Shown here: one piece after another, positions 9,619 through 17,621 of the stretch
How positions within the stretch are numbered: the first letter of the stretch is position 1
How the letters are laid out: every line of letters begins with the position of its first letter
Assembly (NCBI GenBank): GCA_947589665.1
Contig: CANQBJ010000019.1
Span: forward strand, 1 to 38,713
Source of the DNA: an uncultured Clostridia bacterium
GTDB taxonomy: Bacteria; Bacillota; Clostridia; Lachnospirales; CAG-274
DNA: 38,713 nucleotides
Direction: 5' to 3'
Made by a program: the position numbers and the translations under genes
Notes under the pieces: model-generated
What the model saw: the letters and a program-made list of their open reading frames with translations, nothing else
Databases searched by the model: none
Told to the model about the DNA's origin: nothing

Positions 9619-10986
9619 TTATTTATCTTCCTTAGCCGCCTTTTTCTCTGCCTTAGCCTCTTTCTTTGCTTCCTTTGCCTTAGCCTTGGCCTCTTTCTTT
9701 GCTTCCTTTTCAGGCTTTTCCTCCTTAGCGGCTTCTCCAACGAGCTTCAATGCCTTCTGTCTTGAAAGGTCGTCCTTTACAGTCTTGACAAAATCGGGAC
9801 TCTTCATAACCTGCTCTGCCTCGATACCATAGGATTTTGCCACCTTTTCAGCCTCTTCCTTGATATCGTCGTCACTTATCTCTATTTTCTCAGCCTTGGC
9901 AATAGCCTCAAGCACAAGTCTTGCCTTAACGTGCTTTTCTGACAAAGGCTTGTATGCCTCCTTCATGGAATCAACTGTCTGACCCATGTACTGAAGATAC
10001 ATATCAAGGGATAAACCCTGCTGCTGCAGCTGATATGAATATTCCTGTATCTTCATATCTACATCTGAATCTATCATAGGCTGAGGTATATCCACCTCTG
10101 CGCCGTCGCAAAGCTTATTGATAAGCTCTTCTTCCTTTTCTGCCTCTGCTCTTTGTACATTCTGTGCAAGGAGCTTGCCGCAGATATCGTTTCTGTAGTC
10201 CTTTATATTGTCAAACTCAGTGGTATCCTCCACAAACTCATCTGAAAGCTCGGGAACCTCTCTTACCTTTATATTCTTTATCTCTACTTCAAATCTGGCA
10301 GCCTTGCCTGCAAGGTCCTTCTGACCATAGTCCTCTGGGAAGGTAACATTTACAGTTACGTCATCGCCCACATTATGGCCTGCAAGCTGCTCCTCAAAGT
10401 TGTCTATAAATGTGTGAGAGCCTATATTAAGGTCAAAATCCTTGCCCTCGCCGCCCTCAAAGGCAACATCGTCTACATAGCCCTTGAAATCAATGGTTGC
10501 AATATCGCCATTATTAATAGGTCTGTCAGTTACGGTAACAGTTCTGGCAGCCTTTTCAAGCTCTTTGTTTATCTCGGCATCTATTTCCTCATCTTTAGGA
10601 TTGACCTCCTTCTTTGTGTAGGTAAGACCCTTGTAATCGCCAAGCTTTACTTCAGGCTTAACATACACCTCTGCTGAAAAAGTAACGCCGTTGTCAAGCG
10701 ATACTACATCTATCTCAGGCTTTGAAACAACCTCTATGCCATTTTCCTCAACAGCCTTTTCATATGCATCGGGAAGTACGAAATTAATGGCGTCATCATA
10801 GAAAATAGCCTTGCCGTACTGTGCCTCTATAAGCTTTCTGGGAGCCTTGCCCTTTCTGAAGCCCTGGATATTTATTGAGTTTTTATTTTTATTATAGGAG
10901 TAGTCCATACCCTTTTCAAAGGTTTCTGCATCTACGGAAAAGGTAAATTTTACCTTGTTCTTATCTATTGTTTCAACTGTGCTCAT
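9619..10986 (-). CDS. tig: Trigger factor, ribosome-associated chaperone with Lys/Ala-rich tail
   Basis: Trigger factor binds the ribosome exit tunnel and protects nascent chains. The ribosome-docking signature GFRKGKAPR is at residues 42-50. An FKBP-type prolyl isomerase domain follows at about 155-240 (VTVNVTFPEDYG), then the helical arm domain. Beyond about residue 420 the protein carries a repetitive tail of about 35 Lys, Ala and Glu residues built on KEAK-like units, making it longer (455) than the usual 425-435. SD AAGGAGG precedes the ATG. It leads the clp cluster. Confidence 0.97.
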   Translation of the reverse strand: MSTVETIDKNKVKFTFSVDAETFEKGMDYSYNKNKNSINIQGFRKGKAPRKLIEAQYGKAIFYDDAINFVLPDAYEKAVEENGIEVVSKPEIDVVSLDNGVTFSAEVYVKPEVKLGDYKGLTYTKKEVNPKDEEIDAEINKELEKAARTVTVTDRPINNGDIATIDFKGYVDDVAFEGGEGKDFDLNIGSHTFIDNFEEQLAGHNVGDDVTVNVTFPEDYGQKDLAGKAARFEVEIKNIKVREVPELSDEFVEDTTEFDNIKDYRNDICGKLLAQNVQRAEAEKEEELINKLCDGAEVDIPQPMIDSDVDMKIQEYSYQLQQQGLSLDMYLQYMGQTVDSMKEAYKPLSEKHVKARLVLEAIAKAEKIEISDDDIKEEAEKVAKSYGIEAEQVMKSPDFVKTVKDDLSRQKALKLVGEAAKEEKPEKEAKKEAKAKAKEAKKEAKAEKKAAKEDK

Positions 10987-11024
10987 TATAAAAATCCTCC
11001 TTAATTATGATTGCACTTCTTAGT

Positions 11025-11033
11025 ATTATAGCA
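11025..11033 (-). promoter_or_regulatory. Extended -10 promoter upstream of tig
   Basis: On the minus strand TGC followed by TATAAT forms an extended -10 element, 39 bases before the tig start codon. No good -35 box is found at 16-18 bases, which is acceptable for an extended -10 promoter. Confidence 0.6.
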
Positions 11034-11061
11034 TAGACAACTGTAAAATGCTAGTATTTTT

Positions 11062-11343
11062 TTAAAAAATTTCTCTTTCTACATTATCTATAACGGCATC
11101 TGTATTATCCTCTATAAAATTAAGCACATTCTGTATTATTTCATCGGCATGCCTTACCTCATTTGTAACACAGGCAAAGCCTATTACTATGGACTTGTGT
11201 ATGTCCTGCTTGTCTATCTCTGCTATAGATACATTGAATTTATGCTTTGTCTTTTCGATGATGCTCTTTACGACCATTCTCTTTTCCTTAAGGGAATTTA
11301 CCCATTCGGCAGTCATATATATTGTACAAGCTCCTATTATCAT
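11062..11343 (-). CDS. DUF503 domain protein (YlxP-like)
   Basis: This 93-residue protein matches the small DUF503/YlxP family: an N-terminal strand (MIIGACTIYM), the conserved SLKEKRMVVKSIIEKTKHKFNVSIAE block at about residues 17-42, and a central VIGFACVTNEVRHADEIIQNVLNFIE block. Family members are often found near translation and ribosome-maturation genes, but the biochemical role is not established. It follows the 11356-11880 gene by 12 bases with AAGGGG as ribosome site, so those two probably form one transcript. tig has its own promoter downstream. Confidence 0.85.
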   Translation of the reverse strand: MIIGACTIYMTAEWVNSLKEKRMVVKSIIEKTKHKFNVSIAEIDKQDIHKSIVIGFACVTNEVRHADEIIQNVLNFIEDNTDAVIDNVEREIF

Positions 11344-11355
11344 AATAAAGTCCCC

Positions 11356-11880
11356 TTAATATCTGTGATTTATATAGCTGTCTATACGCGAGTGGCACAC
11401 TCCCTCGGAAAAGCAGTTTTCATCCCTTAGCTTATTGAGTATGACCTCTGAGGTAGAGTGCAGTATCATATTGTTGTCCTCCAGAACTATTTCAAAAAGC
11501 TTGTTCTTAAGCTCTCTGCTCCTTACCTTTATAAAGTAGGCATGTACATTCTTATACTCCAACAGCTGCAGTACTCTCAATGTAGCCTTGTCCTTCATAT
11601 GGTAGTAGTAATCGCTTTCACTGTTGTATATCCTGTTGTATTCCCTGTCTGTCGAACCGTATCTGTTTGCCTCCATACGGGCGTCCTTTGCCATAGCGTT
11701 ATAGTACTGATAGTTGAAAAGTCCCTTGTCCACAGTATCTACATTCTGAAAGGGCTCAATATTAAGCGCCAGTACAGCGTCAAAATTCTTGTTGAGATAC
11801 TCCCTCTTGGTCATATCTCCCTTTATATACTGGTCAATCAATGCCTGCCTGTAATTAAAGTATTTCTGCAAAGCATTCAT
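11356..11880 (-). CDS. Uncharacterised 174-residue protein, possibly a clostridial DUF family
   Basis: I do not recognise a characterised function. The protein is soluble, without signal peptide or membrane segment, and rich in Tyr, Asn and charged residues. The N-terminal half is helical (NALQKYFNYRQALIDQYI), with a central Tyr-rich region (FNYQYYNAMAKDARMEANRYG) followed by YNRIYNSESDYYYHMKDK. The second half predicts alpha/beta (LRVLQLLEYKNVHAYFIKV and LFEIVLEDNNMILHSTSE). It may belong to a DUF6648-like Firmicutes family, but that is recollection only. AGAGGTG six bases before the ATG at 11880 decides the start over an upstream ATG at 11925. It is co-oriented with the DUF503 gene. Confidence 0.75.
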   Translation of the reverse strand: MNALQKYFNYRQALIDQYIKGDMTKREYLNKNFDAVLALNIEPFQNVDTVDKGLFNYQYYNAMAKDARMEANRYGSTDREYNRIYNSESDYYYHMKDKATLRVLQLLEYKNVHAYFIKVRSRELKNKLFEIVLEDNNMILHSTSEVILNKLRDENCFSEGVCHSRIDSYINHRY

Positions 11881-11932
11881 ATCAACACCTCTATTCCAAA
11901 ATTTACAGGTGGATTTTAGGCTCACGGTAAAT

Positions 11933-11938
11933 TATAAT
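11933..11938. promoter_or_regulatory. Shared divergent -10 palindrome
   Basis: ATTATAAT is self-complementary and gives TATAAT on both strands between the divergent genes starting at 11880 (minus) and 11959 (plus). On the plus strand it lies about seven bases before the AAGGAG site, implying an almost leaderless transcript. No convincing -35 box is seen on either strand. Confidence 0.35.
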
Positions 11939-11958
11939 CAGTATAAGGAGTGAATTAA

Positions 11959-12363
11959 ATGAATTTCTACAATACATATACCAACAACATAAGCCCTGCC
12001 TTGAAATCCCTGGATATCCTTATAAGGTCCGGAGAGGACGACATAGAGCCCGATGAAATATGCTCAATACTGGACATATCCCGCAAGGAAATGAATTACA
12101 TAGTAAAGGAAAAGAACATAGAGCATATTTCCTCCGAATGCATACCTGTAATAATGCTTAACGGAAGCAGCTACATATGCAGACTTTTCAGAAAGTCCCT
12201 GAGCTATACGGAAAACTCAGTATATACCCCTGAGGATATTGCATATATTTACTCCATAGACAGGGGAAAGGTAATAAATGCCTGCAATAAGCTGCGCATA
12301 ACCGAGATCACAGAAGATATTCTGCCTAAAATTTTCAAAAATATCAGGGTAAGTGTTCCCTAA
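11959..12363 (+). CDS. Uncharacterised protein with two tandem HTH-like modules
   Basis: I do not recognise this 134-residue protein. It contains two copies of a module that align without gaps over 35 residues, P31-I65 and P91-I125, exactly 60 residues apart. They share the pattern P-[DE]-[DE]-I-x-x-I-x-x-I-x-R, an I-x-x-I step and a P-x-I end. The P-E-D-I-A-x-I-Y-S-I-D-R-G-K-V segment looks like a helix-turn-helix or merR/sigma-like DNA-reading helix, so a small DNA-binding protein is possible. No membrane segment or signal peptide is present. AAGGAG precedes the ATG. Its TAA overlaps the TAG of the convergent DJ-1 gene. Confidence 0.7.
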   Translation: MNFYNTYTNNISPALKSLDILIRSGEDDIEPDEICSILDISRKEMNYIVKEKNIEHISSECIPVIMLNGSSYICRLFRKSLSYTENSVYTPEDIAYIYSIDRGKVINACNKLRITEITEDILPKIFKNIRVSVP

Positions 12364-12902
12364 CCGAGTATAAGCCCCTGAGCTACACTGTCGGCAGCCT
12401 CGTCGCCCTTAAGGGCTCTTAAAAGCTCAACTGCAAACAAAAAGGCTGTGCCGGGACCCTTTGAGGTTATAATATTGCCGTCCTTTACGACCTTTTCATC
12501 TGATATCTCGGCGCCCCTGCACTGCTCCTCAAATCCGGGATAGCAGGTCGCTTTCCTGCCCTGCAGAATACCGTTTTCGCCTAAGACACTGGGAGAGGCG
12601 CATATGGCTGCAACATACTTTCCCAGCTCGTTGAATTTCTTGCATACAGTCACAACATTCTTATCCGCCATCAAATTGTTTCTTCCGCCTAAACCACCTG
12701 GAAGCACTACCATTTCCGCCTTGTCAAAATTTACATCCTGAAAAAGGCAGTCCGCCATAAAGTCTATACCATGGGCGCCGTTGACCGTAAGGCTGTCAGA
12801 TATGGACACTCCCTTTACCTCAACATTGCCTCTTCTGAGTGTATCTATTACAGACAAAGCCTCTATTTCCTCACATCCGTTTGCCAAAAATACAATTACC
12901 AT
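12360..12902 (-). CDS. DJ-1/PfpI family protein
   Basis: This 180-residue protein belongs to the DJ-1/YajL branch. It starts MVIVFLANGCEEIEA with the conserved glutamate that contacts the active cysteine. The nucleophile elbow is AAICASPSVLG near residue 101, and the C-terminal TSKGPGTAFLFAVELLRAL motif is typical. Family members are linked to oxidative stress, glyoxalase III-type or deglycase activity; which applies here cannot be told. GGAGG eight bases before 12902 fixes the start, five codons inside a longer frame. Its stop codon overlaps that of the convergent 11959-12363 gene. Confidence 0.9.
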   Translation of the reverse strand: MVIVFLANGCEEIEALSVIDTLRRGNVEVKGVSISDSLTVNGAHGIDFMADCLFQDVNFDKAEMVVLPGGLGGRNNLMADKNVVTVCKKFNELGKYVAAICASPSVLGENGILQGRKATCYPGFEEQCRGAEISDEKVVKDGNIITSKGPGTAFLFAVELLRALKGDEAADSVAQGLILG

Positions 12903-12942
12903 ATACAAAACCTCCATTTTATGTTATACTCTAATAAAAACA

Positions 12943-12986
12943 TTTATCTATTAAAAAGTATACCATATTATACCGTACAAAATCAA
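12943..12986. promoter_or_regulatory. Overlapping divergent promoters for the DJ-1 and CYTH genes
   Basis: Plus strand: TTTATC (12943-12948), 17 bases, TATTAT (12966-12971) for the CYTH gene. Minus strand: TTGATT (12981-12986), 18 bases, TATACT (12957-12962) for the DJ-1 gene. The two overlap, so RNA polymerase probably cannot occupy both at once. Confidence 0.5.
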
Positions 12987-12999
12987 GTAGGAGGAAATT

Positions 13000-13476
13000 A
13001 TGAGCAAAGAAATTTACGAAATAGAGCGAAAATTTTTGATAAAGGAGCTTCCCGATGATCTGGACCGATATGAAAGCCACAGAATAAAGCAGGCATATAT
13101 ATCAACTGACCCTACAATAAGGATAAGGCAGTGGGATGACGAATACATACTTACCGTAAAGGGAAGCGGCTTAATGAAAAAAATAGAGTATGAACTGCCA
13201 ATTACAGGGGAACAATTTAAGGGATTGTGGAGCAAGACAGAGGGCAACGCCATAGAGAAGACAAGATACATCATTCCCCTTGACAGCGGTCTTAAGGCGG
13301 AGCTTGACATATACGAGGGTCAGCTTAAGGGTTTTATGAATGTGGAGGTAGAGTTTTCATCGACTGAGGAAGCCATATTATTTGATGCGCCGACATGGTT
13401 CGGACAGGAAGTGACACAAGACTACAGGTATCGCAATACCTATTTGGCAAAATTTGGAATTCCTTCAAAAAATTGA
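13000..13476 (+). CDS. CYTH domain protein (triphosphate tunnel metalloenzyme)
   Basis: The 158-residue protein is a single CYTH domain. The diagnostic EIERKFLIK is at residues 6-14. The tunnel-lining basic residues continue in TIRIRQW and YILTVKG, with acidic metal ligands in YELPIT, AELDIYEG and VEVEF. Relatives hydrolyse tripolyphosphate or nucleoside triphosphates; thiamine-triphosphatase or adenylate cyclase activity would need a test. AGGAGG precedes the ATG. It stands alone between the DJ-1 gene and spo0A. Confidence 0.9.
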   Translation: MSKEIYEIERKFLIKELPDDLDRYESHRIKQAYISTDPTIRIRQWDDEYILTVKGSGLMKKIEYELPITGEQFKGLWSKTEGNAIEKTRYIIPLDSGLKAELDIYEGQLKGFMNVEVEFSSTEEAILFDAPTWFGQEVTQDYRYRNTYLAKFGIPSKN

Positions 13477-13486
13477 TAAATAATAC

Positions 13487-13515
13487 TTGATTTTTAAAGC
13501 TAAATATACTATAAT
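13487..13515 (+). promoter_or_regulatory. Sigma-A promoter of spo0A
   Basis: TTGATT (13487-13492) and TATAAT (13510-13515) are separated by 17 bases, about 80 bases before the start codon. The inverted repeat TGGTAA-ATC-TTACCA (13525-13539) falls at the expected transcript start. I see no clear 0A box or sigma-H promoter. Confidence 0.75.
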
Positions 13516-13593
13516 ATCCATATATGGTAAATCTTACCAATTAACCATTGTAAACATTTTAATTGTAAATTTATCAAAATGGAGGTAATTATA

Positions 13594-14382
13594 GTGAAAG
13601 AAGGAAAATTAACTGTACTGATCGCTGATGACAACAAGGACTTCTGTGATTGCTTGAGCAACTACATAGGCAAGCAGGAAGATATGGAAATAGTATCTCT
13701 TGCCTATGACGGGGAAGAGGCTTATGAAAAAATAGTAAAGGACAGCCCTGATATAGCTCTTATCGACGGTATTATGCCTAAGCTTGACGGTATAGGCGTT
13801 CTGGAAAAGCTCCACAAGGAAAACAAGGGCAAGAATACTATGTGCATAATGCTCACTGCCATTACGGGAGAACAGATAACCCAGAAGGCATTTACTCTTG
13901 GAGCTAAATACTATATAGCCAAGCCCTTCGATATGGAGCTTCTGGTATCCCGTATAAGACAGCTAAAGGAACCTGTTACAAAGAAAGGCGCTCTCAACAC
14001 AGGCTTGTGCTACAGTAGACAAAGCGATATAGACCTTGAAACAAGAGTTACCAATATACTCCACGAGGTAGGCGTTCCTGCCCATATAAGGGGCTATCAC
14101 TATATGCGGGAGGCTATTATAATGGCGATAAACGATATAGACGTGCTCAACTATATCACAAAGGAGCTCTATCCCGCTATTGCAAAGAAATGCAATACCA
14201 CTCCAAGCAGGGTCGAAAGAGCCATAAGGCATGCCATTGAGGTAGCGTGGAGCAGAGGCAAGGTAGACGCTATAGACTCCCTTTTCGGCTACACTGTATC
14301 AAACAACAAGGGAAAGCCTACCAACAGCGAATTTATAGCGCTTATAGCCGACAGATTAAGGCTTGAGCTTAAAGCATCATAA
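13594..14382 (+). CDS. spo0A: Sporulation master regulator Spo0A
   Basis: Spo0A is the phosphorylated response regulator that commits clostridia to sporulation and controls solvent and stationary-phase genes. The receiver domain has the acidic pocket (ADD near 12), phosphoacceptor D58 in [12 protein letters not shown], and the conserved lysine in YYIAKPFD. The C-terminal Spo0A-specific DNA-binding domain (about 150-262) includes [17 protein letters not shown] and [22 protein letters not shown] at 13594 with GGAGG upstream is the start; an ATG at 13579 overlaps the ribosome site. Length is 262 residues. It is monocistronic, with promoter and terminator visible. In clostridia without a phosphorelay, orphan histidine kinases phosphorylate Spo0A. 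Confidence 0.97.
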   Translation: MKEGKLTVLIADDNKDFCDCLSNYIGKQEDMEIVSLAYDGEEAYEKIVKDSPDIALIDGIMPKLDGIGVLEKLHKENKGKNTMCIMLTAITGEQITQKAFTLGAKYYIAKPFDMELLVSRIRQLKEPVTKKGALNTGLCYSRQSDIDLETRVTNILHEVGVPAHIRGYHYMREAIIMAINDIDVLNYITKELYPAIAKKCNTTPSRVERAIRHAIEVAWSRGKVDAIDSLFGYTVSNNKGKPTNSEFIALIADRLRLELKAS

Positions 14383-14389
14383 AAACAAG

Positions 14390-14420
14390 CGGTATTTCGT
14401 TTTACACGGAATACCGTTTT
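14390..14420 (+). terminator. Intrinsic terminator after spo0A
   Basis: CGGTATTTCG (14390-14399) pairs with CGGAATACCG (14407-14416) around a TTTTACA loop, with one T-G wobble, followed by TTTT. Confidence 0.85.
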
Positions 14421-14496
14421 ATATTATAAAAAGATGTAGATTATTTATTCTTTTTGTAGTATACTTATATCAGCAAATAAAAAAGGGAGGTCTGTT

Positions 14497-15885
14497 ATGA
14501 AAAGATCAATCGCATTTTTGCTGGCAGCCGTTATGATGGTCGGCAATGTATATGCAAGGGATATTACCGTAACTCTGAATGATGAGGAAGTCAATTTTGA
14601 CAATCAGCAGCCCGTTATAGTCGAAGGCAGAACACTTATACCGCTGAGGGGCATATTTGAGAAGCTGGGTTATACCGTTGTATGGGACGGCAATACCAAA
14701 ACAGCCACGCTTTCGTATAAAGAAAAAAGTATAGATGTAACCGCAAACAGCAGCAGTATGACTGTGAACAAGGATACCGTTTCTCTTGACGTACCCGCTC
14801 AGATAATAAACGGCTCTATGATGCTGCCTTTAAGAGCAGTTGGAGAGGCATCGGGCTTGGTAGTAGAATGGGACAGCGATAACAAGACAGTCATACTCAA
14901 AAGCAGCCAGGATCAGTCTGACGCAGCTACGGAAAGTACAACGGAAAGCACTACGGAAGCAACTGTCGTTAAAAATGATAATTATGTTACCGGAATAAGC
15001 GCAGATACTGCGGAATATGCTCGTACTACCGAGATCGTCTTTTTTATCAATGACATAGCATCATATCTGCCGCCGCTTTATATCAGCACACTGGCAACAC
15101 TTATAGAGGATAAGGACGAAAATGCAGAGATATTTAAAAACGCCTATGGAACGATAGACACATTTAAGTCCATGGTAAACAAAATATCAGCCGAAAACGA
15201 CAACGAAACAAAAATCAAAGCACTTATACTTGAACAGCTTGACCTGTATAATGAAGTTATAAAGGTCATTGAACTGGAAGAATCAAAAAGCATTACGGAA
15301 GAGGCGTCAAATAAATTATTGGAGCCTCTCAGTGAAAAAAACGATAAATTAAGCGCTCAGCTTTATTCAGCCCTCAATCAGTATTACCATAAGGCAGAAG
15401 GCTTTTATCTCAAGAACTATGATACAGCAGGCTTAAACGACGCAGACACAGAGAGATTAGGCGAATTTATTAATATGCTTACGGAAATAGACAGTAAAAA
15501 TTTGCCAAATCTGGCAGAAACAGATCTGACAGTAGAGGATGTGCTCGATACTCCTCTTTACTACGCAAGGAATATGAGAGAAACTGCTAAAGCAAGGGAT
15601 GAAGCATTTGCAAAGATTGAGACAGAGCCTGCCTTTGCAAAAAGAGTTGAAATACTCTACTGCGCCAACGATATGCTGGAAAAAGCAGCGGATGTATTGG
15701 AAAAATACAGCAATAAAAAGCTGACTGCCGAGGAAGCGGAGAATTACCTTACCTTGTACTGCGAATTGTACGAAATCTATAATATAGACGGTGCAGACGG
15801 TGAGTTTAAGGAAATTATAAGCTACACTCCATCCCTTGATATGGACGAAGGCTTTGATATAACCGATATATATGACAAGGCATAA
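14497..15885 (+). CDS. Secreted protein with copper amine oxidase-like stalk domain
   Basis: A signal peptide (residues 1-20, MKRSIAFLLAAVMMVGNVYA) is followed by a copper-amine-oxidase N-terminal-like stalk domain at about 24-131. That domain has the hallmark repeated LIPLRGIFEKLGYTVVWD and MLPLRAVGEASGLVVEWD units. A Thr/Ser/Glu linker (about 134-155) leads to a roughly 300-residue alpha-helical region with no family I recognise. The stalk domain occurs in many clostridial surface proteins as a structural module and does not imply oxidase activity. A strong GGGAGG site precedes the ATG. No terminator follows before element R1 at 15953. Confidence 0.8.
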   Translation: MKRSIAFLLAAVMMVGNVYARDITVTLNDEEVNFDNQQPVIVEGRTLIPLRGIFEKLGYTVVWDGNTKTATLSYKEKSIDVTANSSSMTVNKDTVSLDVPAQIINGSMMLPLRAVGEASGLVVEWDSDNKTVILKSSQDQSDAATESTTESTTEATVVKNDNYVTGISADTAEYARTTEIVFFINDIASYLPPLYISTLATLIEDKDENAEIFKNAYGTIDTFKSMVNKISAENDNETKIKALILEQLDLYNEVIKVIELEESKSITEEASNKLLEPLSEKNDKLSAQLYSALNQYYHKAEGFYLKNYDTAGLNDADTERLGEFINMLTEIDSKNLPNLAETDLTVEDVLDTPLYYARNMRETAKARDEAFAKIETEPAFAKRVEILYCANDMLEKAADVLEKYSNKKLTAEEAENYLTLYCELYEIYNIDGADGEFKEIISYTPSLDMDEGFDITDIYDKA

Positions 15886-15952
15886 GCAGGACTGTAGTAT
15901 TGAATAGATGGGTTTACTGACTTTGTTTTTGTAAGTGGAAGTAAGAATGATG

Positions 15953-16233
15953 AGATAAGTTTTGGTTTATCTTAATAGGTTCGACCTCTCAGTCAGCCCC
16001 GCTCACAGTTATTTTTATATAAGCTTTTGCCGCGGCTGACAGCTCCCCTTGCGAATGGGGAGCTTTAGGTTTATGCCTTTCAAAGTCGCTTAAATAGTTT
16101 AAAAAGCGATAATTTTGCATATATCACCGCCTTGCGGTAAATAACCTCCCCTAGCGTTAGCGTCGGAGGGGAGGGGGACCAACCGAAGGTTGGTGGAAGG
16201 GTCGAGTTACTAACATAAACACAAACTCATCAC
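15953..16233 (-). mobile_element. MITE-like element, diverged copy R1
   Basis: Compared with R2 and R3 this copy is in reverse orientation. It shares the GGTTCGACCTCTCAGTC, GCTCCCC/GGGGAGC, CCTCCCC/GGGGAGG and GGAAGGGTCGAG blocks and part of the inner palindrome loop (CTAGCGTTAGCGTCGGAG) with R3, but has a different AT-rich core. The terminal repeats are recognisable (GTTTTGGTTTA and TAAACACAAAC) but decayed. Together with the terminator at 16241-16281 it accounts for the 395-base gap; only 15886-15952 is unexplained. Confidence 0.6.
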
Positions 16234-16240
16234 TAAAACC

Positions 16241-16281
16241 CGCCGCAGCAGGTTTCCTTGTCACCTGATGCGGCGATTTTT
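16241..16281. terminator. Bidirectional terminator between R1 and pmbA
   Basis: CGCCGCA-G-CAGGT pairs with ACCTG-A-TGCGGCG around a nine-base loop, with one mismatch. T-runs follow on both strands, stronger on the plus strand (ATTTTTT), and GGGTTTTAG on the minus strand. It directly follows the pmbA stop. Confidence 0.75.
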
Positions 16282-17621
16282 TATTGTTCTCCCGAAACCT
16301 CAATACCGTTTATGACCACAGTGGGAGAGCCTATAGCCGAGGAATTGAATTTCAGATCGGAGCATACTGTATCTATGTTTTTTAATATTTCATAGAAATT
16401 GCCTGCAATGGTTATCTGGTCCACAGACCTTGTTATACTGCCATTTTCTATCAAAAATCCCTCTGCGGCAAGAGAAAGGTCTCCCGAAATACTGTTTGTA
16501 CCCGAATGGAGCCCTGCCACGTCATTTATATAAACGCCGTACTCGATGCCGCTTATTGCCTCTTCCCTGCTCTTATTACCCTTTTCTATATAGAAATTTG
16601 TAGGGGCTGTGCTTACGGTAGCTCTGAAGCTGCCCTTAAATCCGTTTCCCGTAGATTTTACACCGTCTGCATTGGCAGATTTAAGGTTATAGAGATAAGT
16701 CTTTAAAATACCCTTTTCCACAATTGTTTTTCTGTGGGACGCAACACCCTCGCTGTCAAAGGCTGTGGTGGCATAGCCGCCCTCCATAAGAGGATCGTCT
16801 GTTATAGTAACTATGTCGGAGGCTATCTGCTTTCCCTTTTTATCCTTCAAAAGTGAAAAGCCCTTCTGTACATTTTCCGCTATAAAGCTATTTAAAAAGC
16901 AGCTCAGAATATCTGCAAAGGTCTCGTTTTCTATAACTGTCTTTAATGTCCCGCCTGCTATACTTTTTGCACCCAGGGCTGACAAAGCCTTTTTGCATGC
17001 CCTTTCCGCAAGCTCCTTTTCATTTAGCCCGGATATATCTGTGCCTATCCATATTTCACCCTTTTCCCTTGTATCCTCGCCGTCCTTTGCCATTACCTCA
17101 ACATAGGCAAGTATATGATTGCCCTTTTCGCTTACCTCAAGACCCTCTGTATTGCAAATATACACATAGCTGTCACCGCTTGTGACCATAGACCTGTTGA
17201 CGGTTATTCTGCTGTCATATTCATTTGCATATCTTTCAATGCTTAAGGCTGTCTGTATCTTCTGCTCGGCTCTCACATCTTCAAGAGCAGCATTATATAC
17301 GTTTACGCTTGGATATTTCTTATCCCCTTTGTATATAAATTCCCTGTCCTTTATTGTTATTACCTCGGCATTTTCTTTAGCTGTCTTTACCGCCTTGTCA
17401 ACATCTATATCCAGAGCCTCGCTGAAATAATAGCCCATATTCCCCTTGTAAAGTCCTCTGAAACAAAAGCCGCCGTTTTCACTGCTCTGATACTTTTCGA
17501 TATTTCCCTTATATATACTTACTGTAAAGGAGCTGCCTGACTGATAGTATATCTCACAGCTTTCAAAGCCCTCTTTTTCGGCGCTTTCAAATAACCTGTC
17601 CTTTAATGTCCTTATATCCAT
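16281..17621 (-). CDS. TldD/PmbA family protein, PmbA (TldE)-like subunit
   Basis: TldD and PmbA/TldE form a heterodimeric zinc protease that trims unfolded peptides, for example microcin and antitoxin substrates in E. coli. This 446-residue protein is the non-catalytic partner: it lacks the HExxxH motif and has the C-terminal PmbA block (VAGLHSGTNSISGDLSLAAEGFL). The ATG at 17621 overlaps the stop of the upstream tldD gene as TAATG and has an AGAGGA site, so an upstream in-frame extension of 29 codons inside tldD is rejected. It is the last gene of a two-gene operon and is followed by a terminator. Confidence 0.92.
   Translation of the reverse strand: MDIRTLKDRLFESAEKEGFESCEIYYQSGSSFTVSIYKGNIEKYQSSENGGFCFRGLYKGNMGYYFSEALDIDVDKAVKTAKENAEVITIKDREFIYKGDKKYPSVNVYNAALEDVRAEQKIQTALSIERYANEYDSRITVNRSMVTSGDSYVYICNTEGLEVSEKGNHILAYVEVMAKDGEDTREKGEIWIGTDISGLNEKELAERACKKALSALGAKSIAGGTLKTVIENETFADILSCFLNSFIAENVQKGFSLLKDKKGKQIASDIVTITDDPLMEGGYATTAFDSEGVASHRKTIVEKGILKTYLYNLKSANADGVKSTGNGFKGSFRATVSTAPTNFYIEKGNKSREEAISGIEYGVYINDVAGLHSGTNSISGDLSLAAEGFLIENGSITRSVDQITIAGNFYEILKNIDTVCSDLKFNSSAIGSPTVVINGIEVSGEQ

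Noticed and set aside
13579..13593. ATG at 13579 as the start of spo0A
   Set aside because: It overlaps the GGAGG ribosome site; the GTG at 13594 has correct spacing and gives the usual N-terminus.
14497..15885. Copper amine oxidase enzyme
   Set aside because: Only the N-terminal stalk-like domain is present; no catalytic topaquinone domain follows.
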